A stretch of DNA of 64,000 nt from Streptomyces scabichelini (GCF_011045015.1 NZ_JAAKZY010000013.1:1-64000), one strand, 5' to 3'. Counted from the first letter of the stretch, positions 43,892 through 53,233 are shown. Translations and numbers: made by a program. The notes: generated by a model not told the origin, from the letters alone.

Positions 43892-46720
43892 ATGCAGACC
43901 TCGTCGGACCGGCACGAGTATCCCGCCCACTGGGAGGCCGACGTCGTGCTGCGCGACGGTGGCACCGCGCGCATCCGGCCGATCACGACCGAGGACGCCG
44001 ACCGCCTGGTCAGCTTCTACGAGCAGGTGTCCGACGAGTCGAAGTACTACCGCTTCTTCGCGCCGTACCCGCGCCTGTCCGCCAAGGATGTCCACCGCTT
44101 CACGCACCACGACTTTGTGGACCGGGTGGGACTCGCGGCCACGGTCGGCGGCGAGTTCATCGCCACCGTACGCTACGACCGCATCAACGCCGAGGGGCTG
44201 CCCGCCTCCGCGCCCGCCGACGAGGCCGAGGTCGCCTTCCTCGTGCAGGACGCCCACCAGGGCCGCGGCGTCGCCTCCGCTCTCCTCGAACACGTCGCCG
44301 CGGTGGCCCGTGAGCGCGGCATCCGCCGGTTCGCCGCCGAGGTGCTGCCCGCCAACACCAAGATGATCAAGGTGTTCACGGACGCCGGGTACCAGCAGAA
44401 GCGCAGCTTCGAAGACGGCGTCGTACGCCTGGAGTTCGACCTGGAGCCCACCGACCGCTCGCTGGCCGTGCAGCGCGCGCGGGAGCAGCGCGCCGAGGCA
44501 CGGTCCGTGGCCCGGCTCCTCGCGCCCGGCTCGGTCGCCGTCATCGGGGCGGGCCGCGCGCCCGGGGGAGTGGGCCGCAGCGTCCTCGACAACCTCCGCG
44601 ACGCCGGGTTCACCGGGCGGCTGTACGCGGTGAACAGGGCGCTTCAGGAGAAGGAGCTCGGCGGGGTCGCGGCGTACCGCTCGATCCGCGACATCGCCGA
44701 GCCCGTCGACCTCGCCGTCGTCGCCGTCCCGGCCGAGCACGTGCCCCAGGCCGTCGCCGAGTGCGGTGAGCACGGGGTGCAGGGGCTCGTCGTGATCGCC
44801 GCGGGGTACGCCGAGAGCGGCCCCGAGGGCCTGGAGCGCCAGCGCGAACTCGTGCGCCACGCGCGCACGTACGGCATGCGCATCATCGGGCCCAACGCCT
44901 TCGGAGTCATCAACACCGCACCGGACGTGCGGCTCAACGCCTCGCTCGCGCCGCAGATGCCGCGGACCGGGCGGATCGGCCTGTTCGCACAGTCCGGCGC
45001 CATCGGGATCGCGCTGCTGTCCCGGCTGCACCGGCGCGGCGGCGGCGTCACGGGCGTGACCGGAGTGTCGACGTTCGTCTCCTCCGGCAATCGAGCGGAC
45101 GTGTCCGGCAACGACGTACTGCAGTACTGGTACGACGATCCCGACACCGATGTCGCGCTCATGTACCTCGAGTCCATCGGGAACCCGCGGAAGTTCACGC
45201 GCCTTGCGCGGCGGACCGCCGCGGCCAAGCCGCTGGTCGTCGTGCAGGGGGCGCGGCACGGCGGGGCCGCACCCCCGGGGCACGCCGTACGGGCCACCCG
45301 GCTGCCGCACGCGACCGTGTCCGCGCTGCTGAGGCAGGCCGGGGTCATCCGGGTGGACACGATCACCGAGCTGGTCGACGCGGGGCTGCTGCTGGCACGC
45401 CAGCCGCTCCCCGCCGGGCCGCGCGTGGCGATCCTCGGGAACTCCGAGTCGCTGGGGCTGCTCACGTACGACGCCTGTCTGGCCGAAGGGCTGCGGCCGC
45501 TGCCGCCGCTGGATCTCACCACGGCGGCTTCGGCGGACGATTTCCACGCAGCGGTGTCGCGTGCGCTGGCCGATGAGGGGTGCGACGCCGTGGTGGTCAC
45601 CGCGATCCCGGCGGTGGCCGAGACGTCGGTGGCCGACGCCGCCCTGGCCGAGGCGCTCCGCTCGGCCGCGGCGGCCTCCCCGGCGAAGCCGGTCCTCGTG
45701 GTCCACGTGGAACTCGGCGGGCTCGCCGAGGCCCTCTCCGCCGCCACCAGCACCGCACCCCCCGCCACCAGCAGCGCAGCACCTCACGCCGTCGGACCTC
45801 AGGTGTCCCCTCCTGCCGAGCGCCCGGCGCAGCCCCCCGTCGACGAGACGCGTCTCATCCCCGCCTATCCCGCCGCCGAGCGTGCCGTCCGGGCCCTCGC
45901 CGAAGCCGTCAGATACGGACAGTGGCGGCGCGATGCCGCCGAGCCCGGCCGGGTCCCCGAGTTCGAGGACATCGACGAGAAGGGTGCCGCCGAGCAGATC
46001 GACGGGCTGCTGGGGAACGGCGCCATGGGCGGCGGCCTCACCCTCGGCACCGACGACACCTGCACGCTGCTCGGGCGGTACGGCATCGACGTACGCCGTG
46101 CCCTGCCCGCGCCGACACCCGACGAAGCCGTCGCGGCGGCGGCGCGCCTCGGCTACCCCGTGGCGCTCAAGACCACCGCCCCGCACCTGCGGCACCGCGC
46201 GGACCTGGGCGGCGTACGGCTGGATCTGTCGGACGAGGAGCAACTGCGGCGGGCGTACACCGAGTTGACGGACCTCTTCGGGACGCCCGAGGTGCTGCGT
46301 CCGGTGGTGCAGCAGATGGCGCCGCGCGGGGTCGACACCGTCGTCCGCGCGGTCATCGACCCGGCGGCCGGAGCGGTGCTCTCGTTCGGGCTCGCCGGGG
46401 CCGCTTCGGAGCTGCTCGGCGACACCGCACACCGACTGATTCCGGTCACCGACCGCGAGGCGGCCTCGCTGGTCCGGTCGATCCGGACCGCGCCGCTCCT
46501 CTTCGGCTGGCGGGGCTCGGCACCGGCCGACACGGCGGCACTGGAAGAACTGCTGTTGCGCCTGTCGCGCCTCGTCGACGACCACCCGGAGGTGGTCTCC
46601 GTCACCCTGGAGCCCGTGGTCGTGGCCCCGCGCGGTCTGACCGTGCTCGGCGCCTCCGTCCGGCTCGCGCCCCCGCCCGCCCGCGACGACCTCGGTCCGC
46701 GCACGCTTCCTGTGTACTGA
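43892..46720 (+). CDS. GNAT-acyl-CoA synthetase (NDP-forming) fusion, PatA-like protein acetyltransferase
   Basis: 942 aa from ATG 43892; a start further upstream would be unsupported. Residues ~20-195 form a GNAT acetyltransferase domain (ARIRPITTEDADRLVSFYEQ ... VQDAHQGRGVASALLEHV, the acetyl-CoA pyrophosphate loop). The rest is the NDP-forming acyl-CoA synthetase: a CoA-binding domain (VAVIGAGRAPGGVG), succinyl-CoA-ligase-like domains and an ATP-grasp domain at the C-terminus. In E. coli Pat the order is reversed. S. lividans PatA has this N-terminal GNAT order and controls an acetoacetyl-CoA synthetase by acetylation. Confidence 0.88.
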   Translation: MQTSSDRHEYPAHWEADVVLRDGGTARIRPITTEDADRLVSFYEQVSDESKYYRFFAPYPRLSAKDVHRFTHHDFVDRVGLAATVGGEFIATVRYDRINAEGLPASAPADEAEVAFLVQDAHQGRGVASALLEHVAAVARERGIRRFAAEVLPANTKMIKVFTDAGYQQKRSFEDGVVRLEFDLEPTDRSLAVQRAREQRAEARSVARLLAPGSVAVIGAGRAPGGVGRSVLDNLRDAGFTGRLYAVNRALQEKELGGVAAYRSIRDIAEPVDLAVVAVPAEHVPQAVAECGEHGVQGLVVIAAGYAESGPEGLERQRELVRHARTYGMRIIGPNAFGVINTAPDVRLNASLAPQMPRTGRIGLFAQSGAIGIALLSRLHRRGGGVTGVTGVSTFVSSGNRADVSGNDVLQYWYDDPDTDVALMYLESIGNPRKFTRLARRTAAAKPLVVVQGARHGGAAPPGHAVRATRLPHATVSALLRQAGVIRVDTITELVDAGLLLARQPLPAGPRVAILGNSESLGLLTYDACLAEGLRPLPPLDLTTAASADDFHAAVSRALADEGCDAVVVTAIPAVAETSVADAALAEALRSAAAASPAKPVLVVHVELGGLAEALSAATSTAPPATSSAAPHAVGPQVSPPAERPAQPPVDETRLIPAYPAAERAVRALAEAVRYGQWRRDAAEPGRVPEFEDIDEKGAAEQIDGLLGNGAMGGGLTLGTDDTCTLLGRYGIDVRRALPAPTPDEAVAAAARLGYPVALKTTAPHLRHRADLGGVRLDLSDEEQLRRAYTELTDLFGTPEVLRPVVQQMAPRGVDTVVRAVIDPAAGAVLSFGLAGAASELLGDTAHRLIPVTDREAASLVRSIRTAPLLFGWRGSAPADTAALEELLLRLSRLVDDHPEVVSVTLEPVVVAPRGLTVLGASVRLAPPPARDDLGPRTLPVY

Positions 46721-46761
46721 GCGGTGCCTCGCAGTCAGTGCGCCCCCGTAGGATGGGCGTC

Positions 46762-47349
46762 ATGGCCAAGACCAGTACATCGACCCAGGGGCTGCGAGCG
46801 GCGATCGAGCGCAGCGGCTACTACCCGGCCCTCGTGGCCGAGGCGGTGGAGGCCGCTGTCGGCGGCGAGGCCATCCGGTCGTATCTGGTCCACCAGGAGA
46901 CGACGTTCGACGCCAACGAGGTGCGTCGGCATGTGACGGTGCTCGTCCTCACCGACAACCGCTTCATCGTGAGCCACACCGACGAGCAGGCGGCGGACAG
47001 CACCTCGCCGACGCCGTACGCGACGACGTCCACCGAGTCCGTGAAGCTCGGCCGGATCTCGTCGGTCGTCCTCAGCCGGGTCGTCGCCAATCCGGAGAAG
47101 TACGTGCCCGGGACGCTGCCCCGCGAGGTCGTCCTCACCATCGGCTGGGGCGCGGTCTCCCGCCTCGACCTGGAGCCGGCGGCCTGCGGCGACCCCAACT
47201 GCGAGGCGGACCACGGGTATACGGGCAGCTCGACGGCGGACGACCTCAGCCTGCGCGTCAGCGAGGCCGGGGACGGCCCGGACGCCGTGCGGCAGACACT
47301 CGCCTTCGCGCAGTCGCTCTCCGAGGCGACCGCGGACGTCACCCCGTAA
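46762..47349 (+). CDS. DUF5998 family protein
   Basis: 195 aa from ATG 46762 (MAKTSTSTQGLRAAIERSGYYPALVAEAVEAAVGGE). A soluble actinobacterial family with conserved VLVLTDNRFIVSHTDE and LTIGWGAVSRLDLEPAACGDPNCEADHG. It may be a wall- or stress-related protein; function is unknown. Its stop overlaps the next start as TAATG, so the two are coupled. Confidence 0.82.
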   Translation: MAKTSTSTQGLRAAIERSGYYPALVAEAVEAAVGGEAIRSYLVHQETTFDANEVRRHVTVLVLTDNRFIVSHTDEQAADSTSPTPYATTSTESVKLGRISSVVLSRVVANPEKYVPGTLPREVVLTIGWGAVSRLDLEPAACGDPNCEADHGYTGSSTADDLSLRVSEAGDGPDAVRQTLAFAQSLSEATADVTP

Positions 47350-48542
47350 TGGCGCAGCCCCTCTGGGACCACCCGGAACCGCTCACCGTCGAGTCCGCAC
47401 CCGTGCCCGAGTACGGCTCCGGTTCGCTCGCCGATCTGCTGCCCACGCTCGCCGCGGGCATGGGCGTACCGGATCTGAGCGCCACGCTGGCGGAACTGAC
47501 CCCGGCCGACCGGAACTGCGTCTTCCTGATCGACGGCCTCGGCTGGGAGCAGCTGAAGGCGCACCCCGAAGAGGCCCCCTTCATGAGCTCCCTCCTGGGC
47601 AGCTCCCGCGGCGGCACCGGCCGCCCGATCACCGCGGCCTACCCCGCGACCACCGCGACCTCGCTCGCCACGGTCGGTACGGGGCTGCCGCCGGGCGTAC
47701 ACGGCATGCCCGGTTACACCGTGCGCAATCCCGAGACCGGCGAGCTGATGAACCAGCTCCGCTGGAACCCCTGGACGCCGCCGCACGTCTGGCAGCCGTA
47801 CCCCACGGTCTTCCAGCGGGCCGACGCGGCGGGTGTGCACACCGCGCAGGTCTCGTCGCCGAACTTCGCGAACACGCCTCTGACGAAGGTCGCGCTGAGC
47901 GGCGGAACGTTCCACGGACGCCTCTCCGGTGAGGACCGCATGGACCTCGCGGCCCGGCAGCTGGCCGCCGGGGACCGCTCGTTGGTCTACACGTACTACG
48001 CCGAGGTGGACGGCAAGGGCCACCGTTTCGGCGTCGACTCGGATCCCTGGCGCGGACAGCTCATGTACGTCGACCGCCTGGTCCAGCGCCTGGCCGAGCA
48101 ACTGCCGCCCCGCACGGCCCTGTACGTCACCGCCGACCACGGCATGATCGACATTCCCTTCGGTGAGCCCCACCGCATCGACTTCGACGAGGACTGGGAG
48201 CTGCGTGCCGGGGTCGCCCTGCTCGGCGGCGAGGGCCGCGCCCGGCATGTGTACGCCGTCCCGGGCGCCGAGTCGGACGTCCTGACCTGCTGGCGCGAGG
48301 TGCTCGGCGAGCAGTTCTGGGTGGCATCCCGGGACGAGGCGATCGCGGCGGGCTGGTTCGGGCGGCCCCATGAGATCGAGGAGCGGGTGTACGCCCGGAT
48401 CGGCGACGTGGTCGCGGCGGCTCGCGACGACGTCCTGCTCATCGCCTCGGAGCGGGAACCGAAGGAGTCGTCGATGTTCGGCAACCACGGTTCGATGACA
48501 CCCGCGGAGCAGCTGGTCCCGCTGCTCGAAGTACGCTCCTGA
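47349..48542 (+). CDS. alkaline-phosphatase-superfamily phosphodiesterase / nucleotide pyrophosphatase
   Basis: 397 aa. Metal and nucleophile sites visible: CVFLIDGLGW (Asp), AYPATTATSLATVGTG (Thr nucleophile), YYAEVDGKGHRFG (Asp and His), VTADHGMID (Asp-His) and FGNHGSM (His), the pattern of type I phosphodiesterase/nucleotide pyrophosphatases binding two zinc ions. No signal peptide, so cytoplasmic. Downstream of and coupled to DUF5998; the substrate is unknown. Confidence 0.87.
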   Translation: MAQPLWDHPEPLTVESAPVPEYGSGSLADLLPTLAAGMGVPDLSATLAELTPADRNCVFLIDGLGWEQLKAHPEEAPFMSSLLGSSRGGTGRPITAAYPATTATSLATVGTGLPPGVHGMPGYTVRNPETGELMNQLRWNPWTPPHVWQPYPTVFQRADAAGVHTAQVSSPNFANTPLTKVALSGGTFHGRLSGEDRMDLAARQLAAGDRSLVYTYYAEVDGKGHRFGVDSDPWRGQLMYVDRLVQRLAEQLPPRTALYVTADHGMIDIPFGEPHRIDFDEDWELRAGVALLGGEGRARHVYAVPGAESDVLTCWREVLGEQFWVASRDEAIAAGWFGRPHEIEERVYARIGDVVAAARDDVLLIASEREPKESSMFGNHGSMTPAEQLVPLLEVRS

Positions 48543-48629
48543 TCATCGCCTGCTTGAATTCCCTTCTGGAACCCCTTCCCTGGACCTCCTTCCCTGGCCC
48601 CCCTTCGGTCGAAAGGTGCTCAACTCGCC

Positions 48630-49298
48630 ATGCCCGAGCTGGTGTTCTTCTCCGGGACGATGGACTGTGGGAAGTCGACTTTGGCGCTTCAAATTGGCCA
48701 CAACCGGTCGGCCAGAGGGCTCCAGGGTGTGATCTTCACGCGGGACGACCGCGCGGGGGAGGGGAAGCTGTCGTCTCGGCTGGGGTTGGTGACCGAGGCG
48801 GTGGAGGCGGGCCCGGGCAGGGATCTGTACGGCTATGTGGTGGAGCAGTTGTCGCGGGGCGGCAAGGTCGACTACGTGATCGTGGACGAGGCTCAGTTCC
48901 TTGCGCCGGCGCAGGTCGACCAACTGGCCCGCATCGTCGACGACCTGCATCTGGACGTGTTCGCGTTCGGTATCACCACCGACTTCCGCACCCGGCTTTT
49001 CCCTGGCTCGCAGCGGCTGATCGAGCTGGCCGACCGGCTGGCGACGCTGCAGGTCGAGGCGATGTGCTGGTGCGGTGCCCGGGCAACGCACAATGCGCGG
49101 ACGGTGGGCGGGGAGATGGTGGTCGAGGGCGAGCAGGTCGTTGTCGGAGACGTGCACCGGCCGGCGAAGGACGTGGGGTACGAGGTGCTGTGTCGGCGCC
49201 ACCACCGTAAGCGGATGACCAGTGCCGCGGCGCACGCAGCGGCTCTGTCGCCCGACGTGCTGCCGGTTGGGGCAGAGGTGGATGAAGGGGCCGCTTGA
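48630..49298 (+). CDS. tdk: thymidine kinase
   Basis: 222 aa, ATG start. P-loop FSGTMDCGKST (7-17), catalytic VDEAQF, lasso segment and zinc-binding Cys pairs (CWCGARATH, CRRHH) identify type II thymidine kinase, which salvages thymidine to dTMP with ATP. It is the last clearly core gene before the accessory region begins. Confidence 0.92.
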   Translation: MPELVFFSGTMDCGKSTLALQIGHNRSARGLQGVIFTRDDRAGEGKLSSRLGLVTEAVEAGPGRDLYGYVVEQLSRGGKVDYVIVDEAQFLAPAQVDQLARIVDDLHLDVFAFGITTDFRTRLFPGSQRLIELADRLATLQVEAMCWCGARATHNARTVGGEMVVEGEQVVVGDVHRPAKDVGYEVLCRRHHRKRMTSAAAHAAALSPDVLPVGAEVDEGAA

Positions 49299-49683
49299 AC
49301 GGCTCGAACGGTAAGGGCATGTTGTTCATCTGGAGCGCCGGTGCGTTGGCCGCGGGTTCGAGTGTCCGGCAGGAGCCGACGACAAGGGCTGGTCGCGCCG
49401 CTCTCCGGGTGACCTGCGGAGATTCACTGGTTGTGGCCATGTCCGCGCATCTGCCGAAGACGCGGGTCGGGTGACACGGACCGTGCTTCTGTAATTTTCG
49501 CGCGCGACGTTCCGAGGGGCGTCGGCAGGGCAGGGCACGGTACAGATGGGGCAGGAATGACATGGGCTCTTGGTATCGGTGCTCGGGTTGTGGTGGAAGC
49601 GGCACCGTGTCGTGATCAGGCGGGATCTCGTTGAGTTTGCCGCCTGTGCGGACGGTCTGGTGGCCCGGAGCGTGTCGGCGGCA
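49299..49683. other. intergenic junction, no gene seen
   Basis: 385 bp between thymidine kinase and the accessory region. A GGTTCGAGT segment resembles a tRNA T-loop, but the flanking stems do not pair, so no tRNA is called. No attachment site found by eye. Confidence 0.35.
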
Positions 49684-50315
49684 TCACGGTCGGGGACTCG
49701 GGGGCGAGTTTTTCAGTAGGGCGGTTCCTGCCATGGTGAGCTGGTAGGACCACGCCTGGCCTTCCTCGATGAGGCGGAGTCCGCGTGGGCCGACTCGGGG
49801 TGCGGCTGCGCGTGAGATCTCGTACTTCGGCAGGCCGTCAGGCCCCGCGCGGGCGACGGTGGCGAGGGCTTCCATGAGCCATTCGGGAAGGGGGTGTGCG
49901 CTCGGGGTGGGTGCGGCGGGCTGGGTGGTTCGGGCGGTGGCGCGCCCCAGTTTGGTGAGTCGGATCTGTGTCTGGCGGGTGTGTCCCTTGGCCGAGCCGA
50001 TGTCGATGTCTCGGAGGAGGATGAGGCCTAGGCGGGCCAGGCGGCGAGTGTTGCTCCGGCGCCTGGGTCGTGCAGGCCGTCGCTTTCGAGAAGTTGTTGA
50101 GCCGGGGTGGGGTTGGCGAGTAGGGATCTGGTGGCGTACGGGATCCATCTCCATGTTTCTGCTGGTTCGCGCGGAAGGTTCTGGTGCCAGCGGTTGTGCT
50201 GTTCTTGCTTGGCTTGATGGTCGAGTTCGTACAGGACCGAGGTAGCGCTGCTGACGCGGGTTGAGCGACGCTCACTGGGCGTGGGCGTCGCGCGGGGCGG
50301 GGCCGATGGCGTCAT
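49684..50315 (-). pseudogene. frameshifted gene with two winged-helix-like segments
   Basis: One frame starts at ATG 50315 (SVLYELDHQAKQEQHNRWHQNLPREPAETWRWIPYATRSLLAN). After a shift near 50045-50105 a second frame continues (LARLGLILLRDIDIG ... TQIRLTKLGRATAR, then YEISRAAAPRVGPRGLRLIEEGQAWSYQLTMAGTALL). Two stretches end in L-T-x-x-G, as winged-helix proteins often do. It starts 5 bp after the pPIWI_RE remnant stop on the same strand, so it was probably part of the same operon. No family recognised. Confidence 0.5.
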
Positions 50316-50319
50316 GACG

Positions 50320-51388
50320 CTAGCGGTCGTGTTCGGTGAGGGGCTCGACGAGATGGGCAGGCAGGATGTGCTTGCTCACTGTGTGTCCGAGGTGGAGCGC
50401 CGCGGGGAGGATCAGAGGGTCGGAGGAGTGCGTTGCCTCGTAGCGCTGTTGTGCCCAGGCAGCCGGGTCGTCATCGAGAGAATGCCGGGCGATGACGATC
50501 TCCAAGAGCTGGGGGTTCCACACGTCCTGGTGGATCTCGTGTTTCATGCCGTAGGTCTTGTTCTTGTCCCTGCCGGTGCAGGCCCAGTGGGCCTCGACGC
50601 GGGAGCCTCGGGGTGAGCCGCCGGCGGCGGTGGCCGGTTTCCTCGCGGTGCTGAAGTAGTGACGGGGGCGTCGGGGGTCTCGCCAGAAGTGGGAGCCGAC
50701 GCCGATCTCTCCGGCCTCGTCTTCTCCGCGGTGGCTGTAGTGCTGGCTGGTCTCGTCGCGGAGGTCGGTGCGCAGACGTAGGTGGCGCAGTCCCTTGAGC
50801 CGGTGTTCGGAGAGTGGCTGTCTGGGGTCGAAGGCGAGGGTGTCGGGTTGGAGGAGCGTGTTGTTGAGGTCCGGGCAGGCGGAGCGAATGTTCTGGGCGA
50901 GTGTGAGCAGCGCGATGTCGGAGCCGTCGGTGATCTCTTCGATGACCTCGCCGAAGAGTTGCAGGCTTGTTCGTCAGTCAGTCTGCGTTCGATGTCGTAG
51001 TCGGCCAGTGTGAGCAGTTCTTGGCCGAAGGGGACCCATGAGCTTGTGTGGGGGTGGGCGGATGCGGGCGAAGGGCTCGTCGGGCATGTGCGCGATAGCC
51101 AGGGGGGAGCGTCGCCTTGTGTGCTTTGGTACGGCGTACGACCCAGTGGCCGACGGTCGTGACGTCGGTGAGCGGTGATGCTGGGGTGCCTGGGGCGTCC
51201 GGATGGCGGAGCAGACCGGTCTGGCGGGCTAGGAGGTCGAGGACTGCCTTTGTTGACGCCCTGAGTGCGTGTCGCCTTGGTCTCCGTTCCGGGAGGGTGC
51301 CGGTCGGAAGGGGCGTGGTGACGTTCTGCGTCAACACTCCCAGGGAGGCGGCTGCGTCGCTGACGGAGTAGGCGCAGTCGGCAACCAC
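50320..51388 (-). pseudogene. decayed 3' part of a pPIWI_RE (prokaryotic PIWI-like RNase H-fold) gene
   Basis: Across three frames the minus strand reads WVPFGQELLTLADYDIERRLTDEQA, then (shifted) LFGEVIEEITDGSDIALLTLAQNIRSACPDLNNTLL and FWRDPRRPRHYFSTARKPATAA ... DVWNPQLLEIVIARHSLDDDPAAWAQQ ... DPLILPAALHLGHTVSKHILP. This order, with an AQN motif after a hydrophobic strand and a WNP-LEI-x5-L-DDPAAWA block, fits the RNase H-like C-terminal domain of pPIWI_RE proteins, found in predicted nucleic-acid-guided restriction systems. At least two frameshifts and the missing N-terminal two-thirds mark it as a remnant. Confidence 0.5.
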
Positions 51389-51609
51389 CGCACGGCAGCC
51401 GAACGACCTCGGAGGTGGCGGCTCCGCGGGGCCAAGTGGTGCCGCCGAACCGCCGCGACCACAACCCCGGCGAACACCTTCCCCAACCGCTCATCCACCG
51501 AACACCGTTGCCGCTGCGCCCCGAACAGAACGGCATCCCGCAACCGCCGACGCCGAACCGACACCGACTCCAGTAACTGGCCGCTGTAATCCGACGCCAT
51601 CACGAGGGC
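51389..51609. other. unassigned segment upstream of the pPIWI_RE remnant
   Basis: On the minus strand from about 51603 a frame reads SVRRRRLRDAVLFGAQRQRC and SVDERLGKVFAGVVVAAV, like a basic N-terminus and the start of a membrane helix, but it is soon lost by frameshift. Probably a fragment of an unrelated gene. Confidence 0.25.
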
Positions 51610-52407
51610 TCAAGGTTGACGGTCATGCGATCCGCCACCTTGTTGGAGAGCTTGCGTCACCATGTGACGTACCTGCTCGTCACCAATCGAGGTCATGTAA
51701 TCACCGAGCTGTTGCACTTCCGGAGATTTCGAGCGGTGAAGAAGCGTGACTGCGTGCACCAGCGTGCGATGCGACGGTGCAACACTCAGTACGTCCATGA
51801 CCAGCTTTGCGGCAACGCGTCCGTCGACGAGTGCCACCGCACATGCCAAGTCAACAAGTTGAGTCGCGACGTCGAACCTTTGGGGTTTCTGAACGGTGAG
51901 GGATGCGACTCCTCTTTCCACCGTCCCAGCGATGTCGCCAAGGAGCGTGCTCACTGAGGTGCGGTCGATGATCTCTCCGAGCTTGTCCTCGAAGTATTCG
52001 CTGTCGACGATGTGCACAAGTGCACGGAAGGCCTCGGTCCGCTGTGTAAGCGTCCCCTTCTCTTCCGCCATTTCGTCGCTGTCGCTAACGGACACCGCAA
52101 GTTGCGCGAACGTGCTGTCTACCGAAAACTTCCGGTCGATGAGGATTTCGTACCACGGTGCGAGTTTGGCGTTCCTCGCAGCGCTCATAACCGCGTTGTA
52201 TCCGGCCAACTCGCCCCACGTAGTGAGCGCCAAGCAGGAAAGAAAACGCTCCCTAACAGGTGCCGAAGCGTCCTCCATCAGCTCGATGAGACCGGGTACA
52301 CGGTCACGGTGTCGCGGGTCGTCAAGACCCCCGTAGATGACATCATCAAGATCCGTAGTCGGCTGGCCGTCGAAGTCAGTGCCCAGTAGTTGGCTGAACT
52401 GGCTCAC
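51610..52407 (-). CDS. probable immunity protein, all-alpha hypothetical
   Basis: 265 aa from GTG 52407, with AAAGGAGGTGAG upstream and three overlapping GTGAG repeats at the start. The sequence is mostly helical with HEAT-like hydrophobic spacing (RHRDRVPGLIELMEDASAPVRERFLSCLALTTWGELAGY) and no signal peptide. Codon use is less GC-rich than the core genes. It follows the toxin-tip remnant by 26 bp on the same strand, the position of an immunity gene in polymorphic toxin cassettes. No family recognised; the immunity role is inference. Confidence 0.55.
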   Translation of the reverse strand: MSQFSQLLGTDFDGQPTTDLDDVIYGGLDDPRHRDRVPGLIELMEDASAPVRERFLSCLALTTWGELAGYNAVMSAARNAKLAPWYEILIDRKFSVDSTFAQLAVSVSDSDEMAEEKGTLTQRTEAFRALVHIVDSEYFEDKLGEIIDRTSVSTLLGDIAGTVERGVASLTVQKPQRFDVATQLVDLACAVALVDGRVAAKLVMDVLSVAPSHRTLVHAVTLLHRSKSPEVQQLGDYMTSIGDEQVRHMVTQALQQGGGSHDRQP

Positions 52408-52433
52408 CTCTCACCTCTCACCTCCTTTCATGA

Positions 52434-53014
52434 TCAACCGCCGAACGGTCCGCTGATATAGCCGTACGGGACTTTACTCTTGATGAGCCACTCCTCGTCG
52501 CGCATCATGTCCATCATCCGCTGAGCAACTCGCTTCGTCTTGCCCTTACTCAGGCCTAGTAATTCCGCAATCTCTTGGATATCAGAACGAGTTGAGCCGG
52601 GCAGAACAGTAAGGTCCGCGTCCTGGCCGGCGAACTTGTTCGCACTCCGCTGGATCGCTGTCTGGACCTCCTCGGGCGAGTACACCTCGACCCCCGTGAC
52701 TCGGCCAGCAGCGATGCCGTGCTCTAGCCTAGGCAGGTCTACTCACTCCCGGTATCGAATTCCTTGGCATCCGCCCCCTCGCGGCTTAGCGACGTGAAGG
52801 GGCTATCTGATTTGGCGGGATCACGTCCGACGATGTGATCCACGATCGTCGCCTCACCGTCTGGGTTGGCTGGCGCGAGATCGCCATCTTCGTTGAGATG
52901 CGACTTGCGCCGGCCATTATGGTTTTGCTCCGACGGGAAATTGTCGCCTTGGCGTAACAAGTGTGGCCGCCCATCGCCGTCACCACTATGTGCATGAGTT
53001 GATCGAAGCGTCAC
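52434..53014 (-). pseudogene. frameshifted polymorphic-toxin C-terminal module
   Basis: One frame runs from GTG 53014 (LLRQGDNFPSEQNHNGRRK ... TIVDHIVGRDPAKSDSPFTSLSREGADAKEF) to a stop near 52739. The other runs from about 52743 (VDLPRLEHGIAAGRVTGVEVYSPEEVQTAIQRSANKFAGQDADLTV ... GLSKGKTKRVAQRMMDMMRDEEWLI ... YISGPFGG) to 52434. Moving frame at 52740-52745 joins them as one domain. The first half ends in an SPFTSLS-type motif seen in secreted toxin tips; the second is likely its catalytic or structural end. There is no N-terminal delivery domain, so it is an orphan tip. Confidence 0.55.
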
Positions 53015-53233
53015 TCATATTCTTGATTAATTTGCGCCAGCGCTCAGACTTTTAGCCATTCGCCTGCATCCCGAAAATCCCCTCGGCCATTGCGGCCGCC
53101 ACATCGGGAGTGACTCAGGCGCGGTATTTGGCCAAAAGCACTCCACATACCCTTGGCGGTCCAATTACTGAGGTTGAACTCGTGGTGTCGTAGGAGCTGA
53201 CGGTTGGCCGTCGGCCGCGGTATCACCGGAGGC

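Noticed and set aside
43742..46585. 947-aa open frame on the minus strand opposite the patA-like gene
   Set aside because: Same explanation; Arg/Gly-rich translation with no motif, while the plus strand has two clear enzyme domains.
49350..49420. tRNA-like segment with GGTTCGAGT
   Set aside because: The sequences beside the T-loop do not form a 5-bp stem, and no acceptor or anticodon stem can be drawn. Therefore no tRNA attachment site is proposed for the accessory region.
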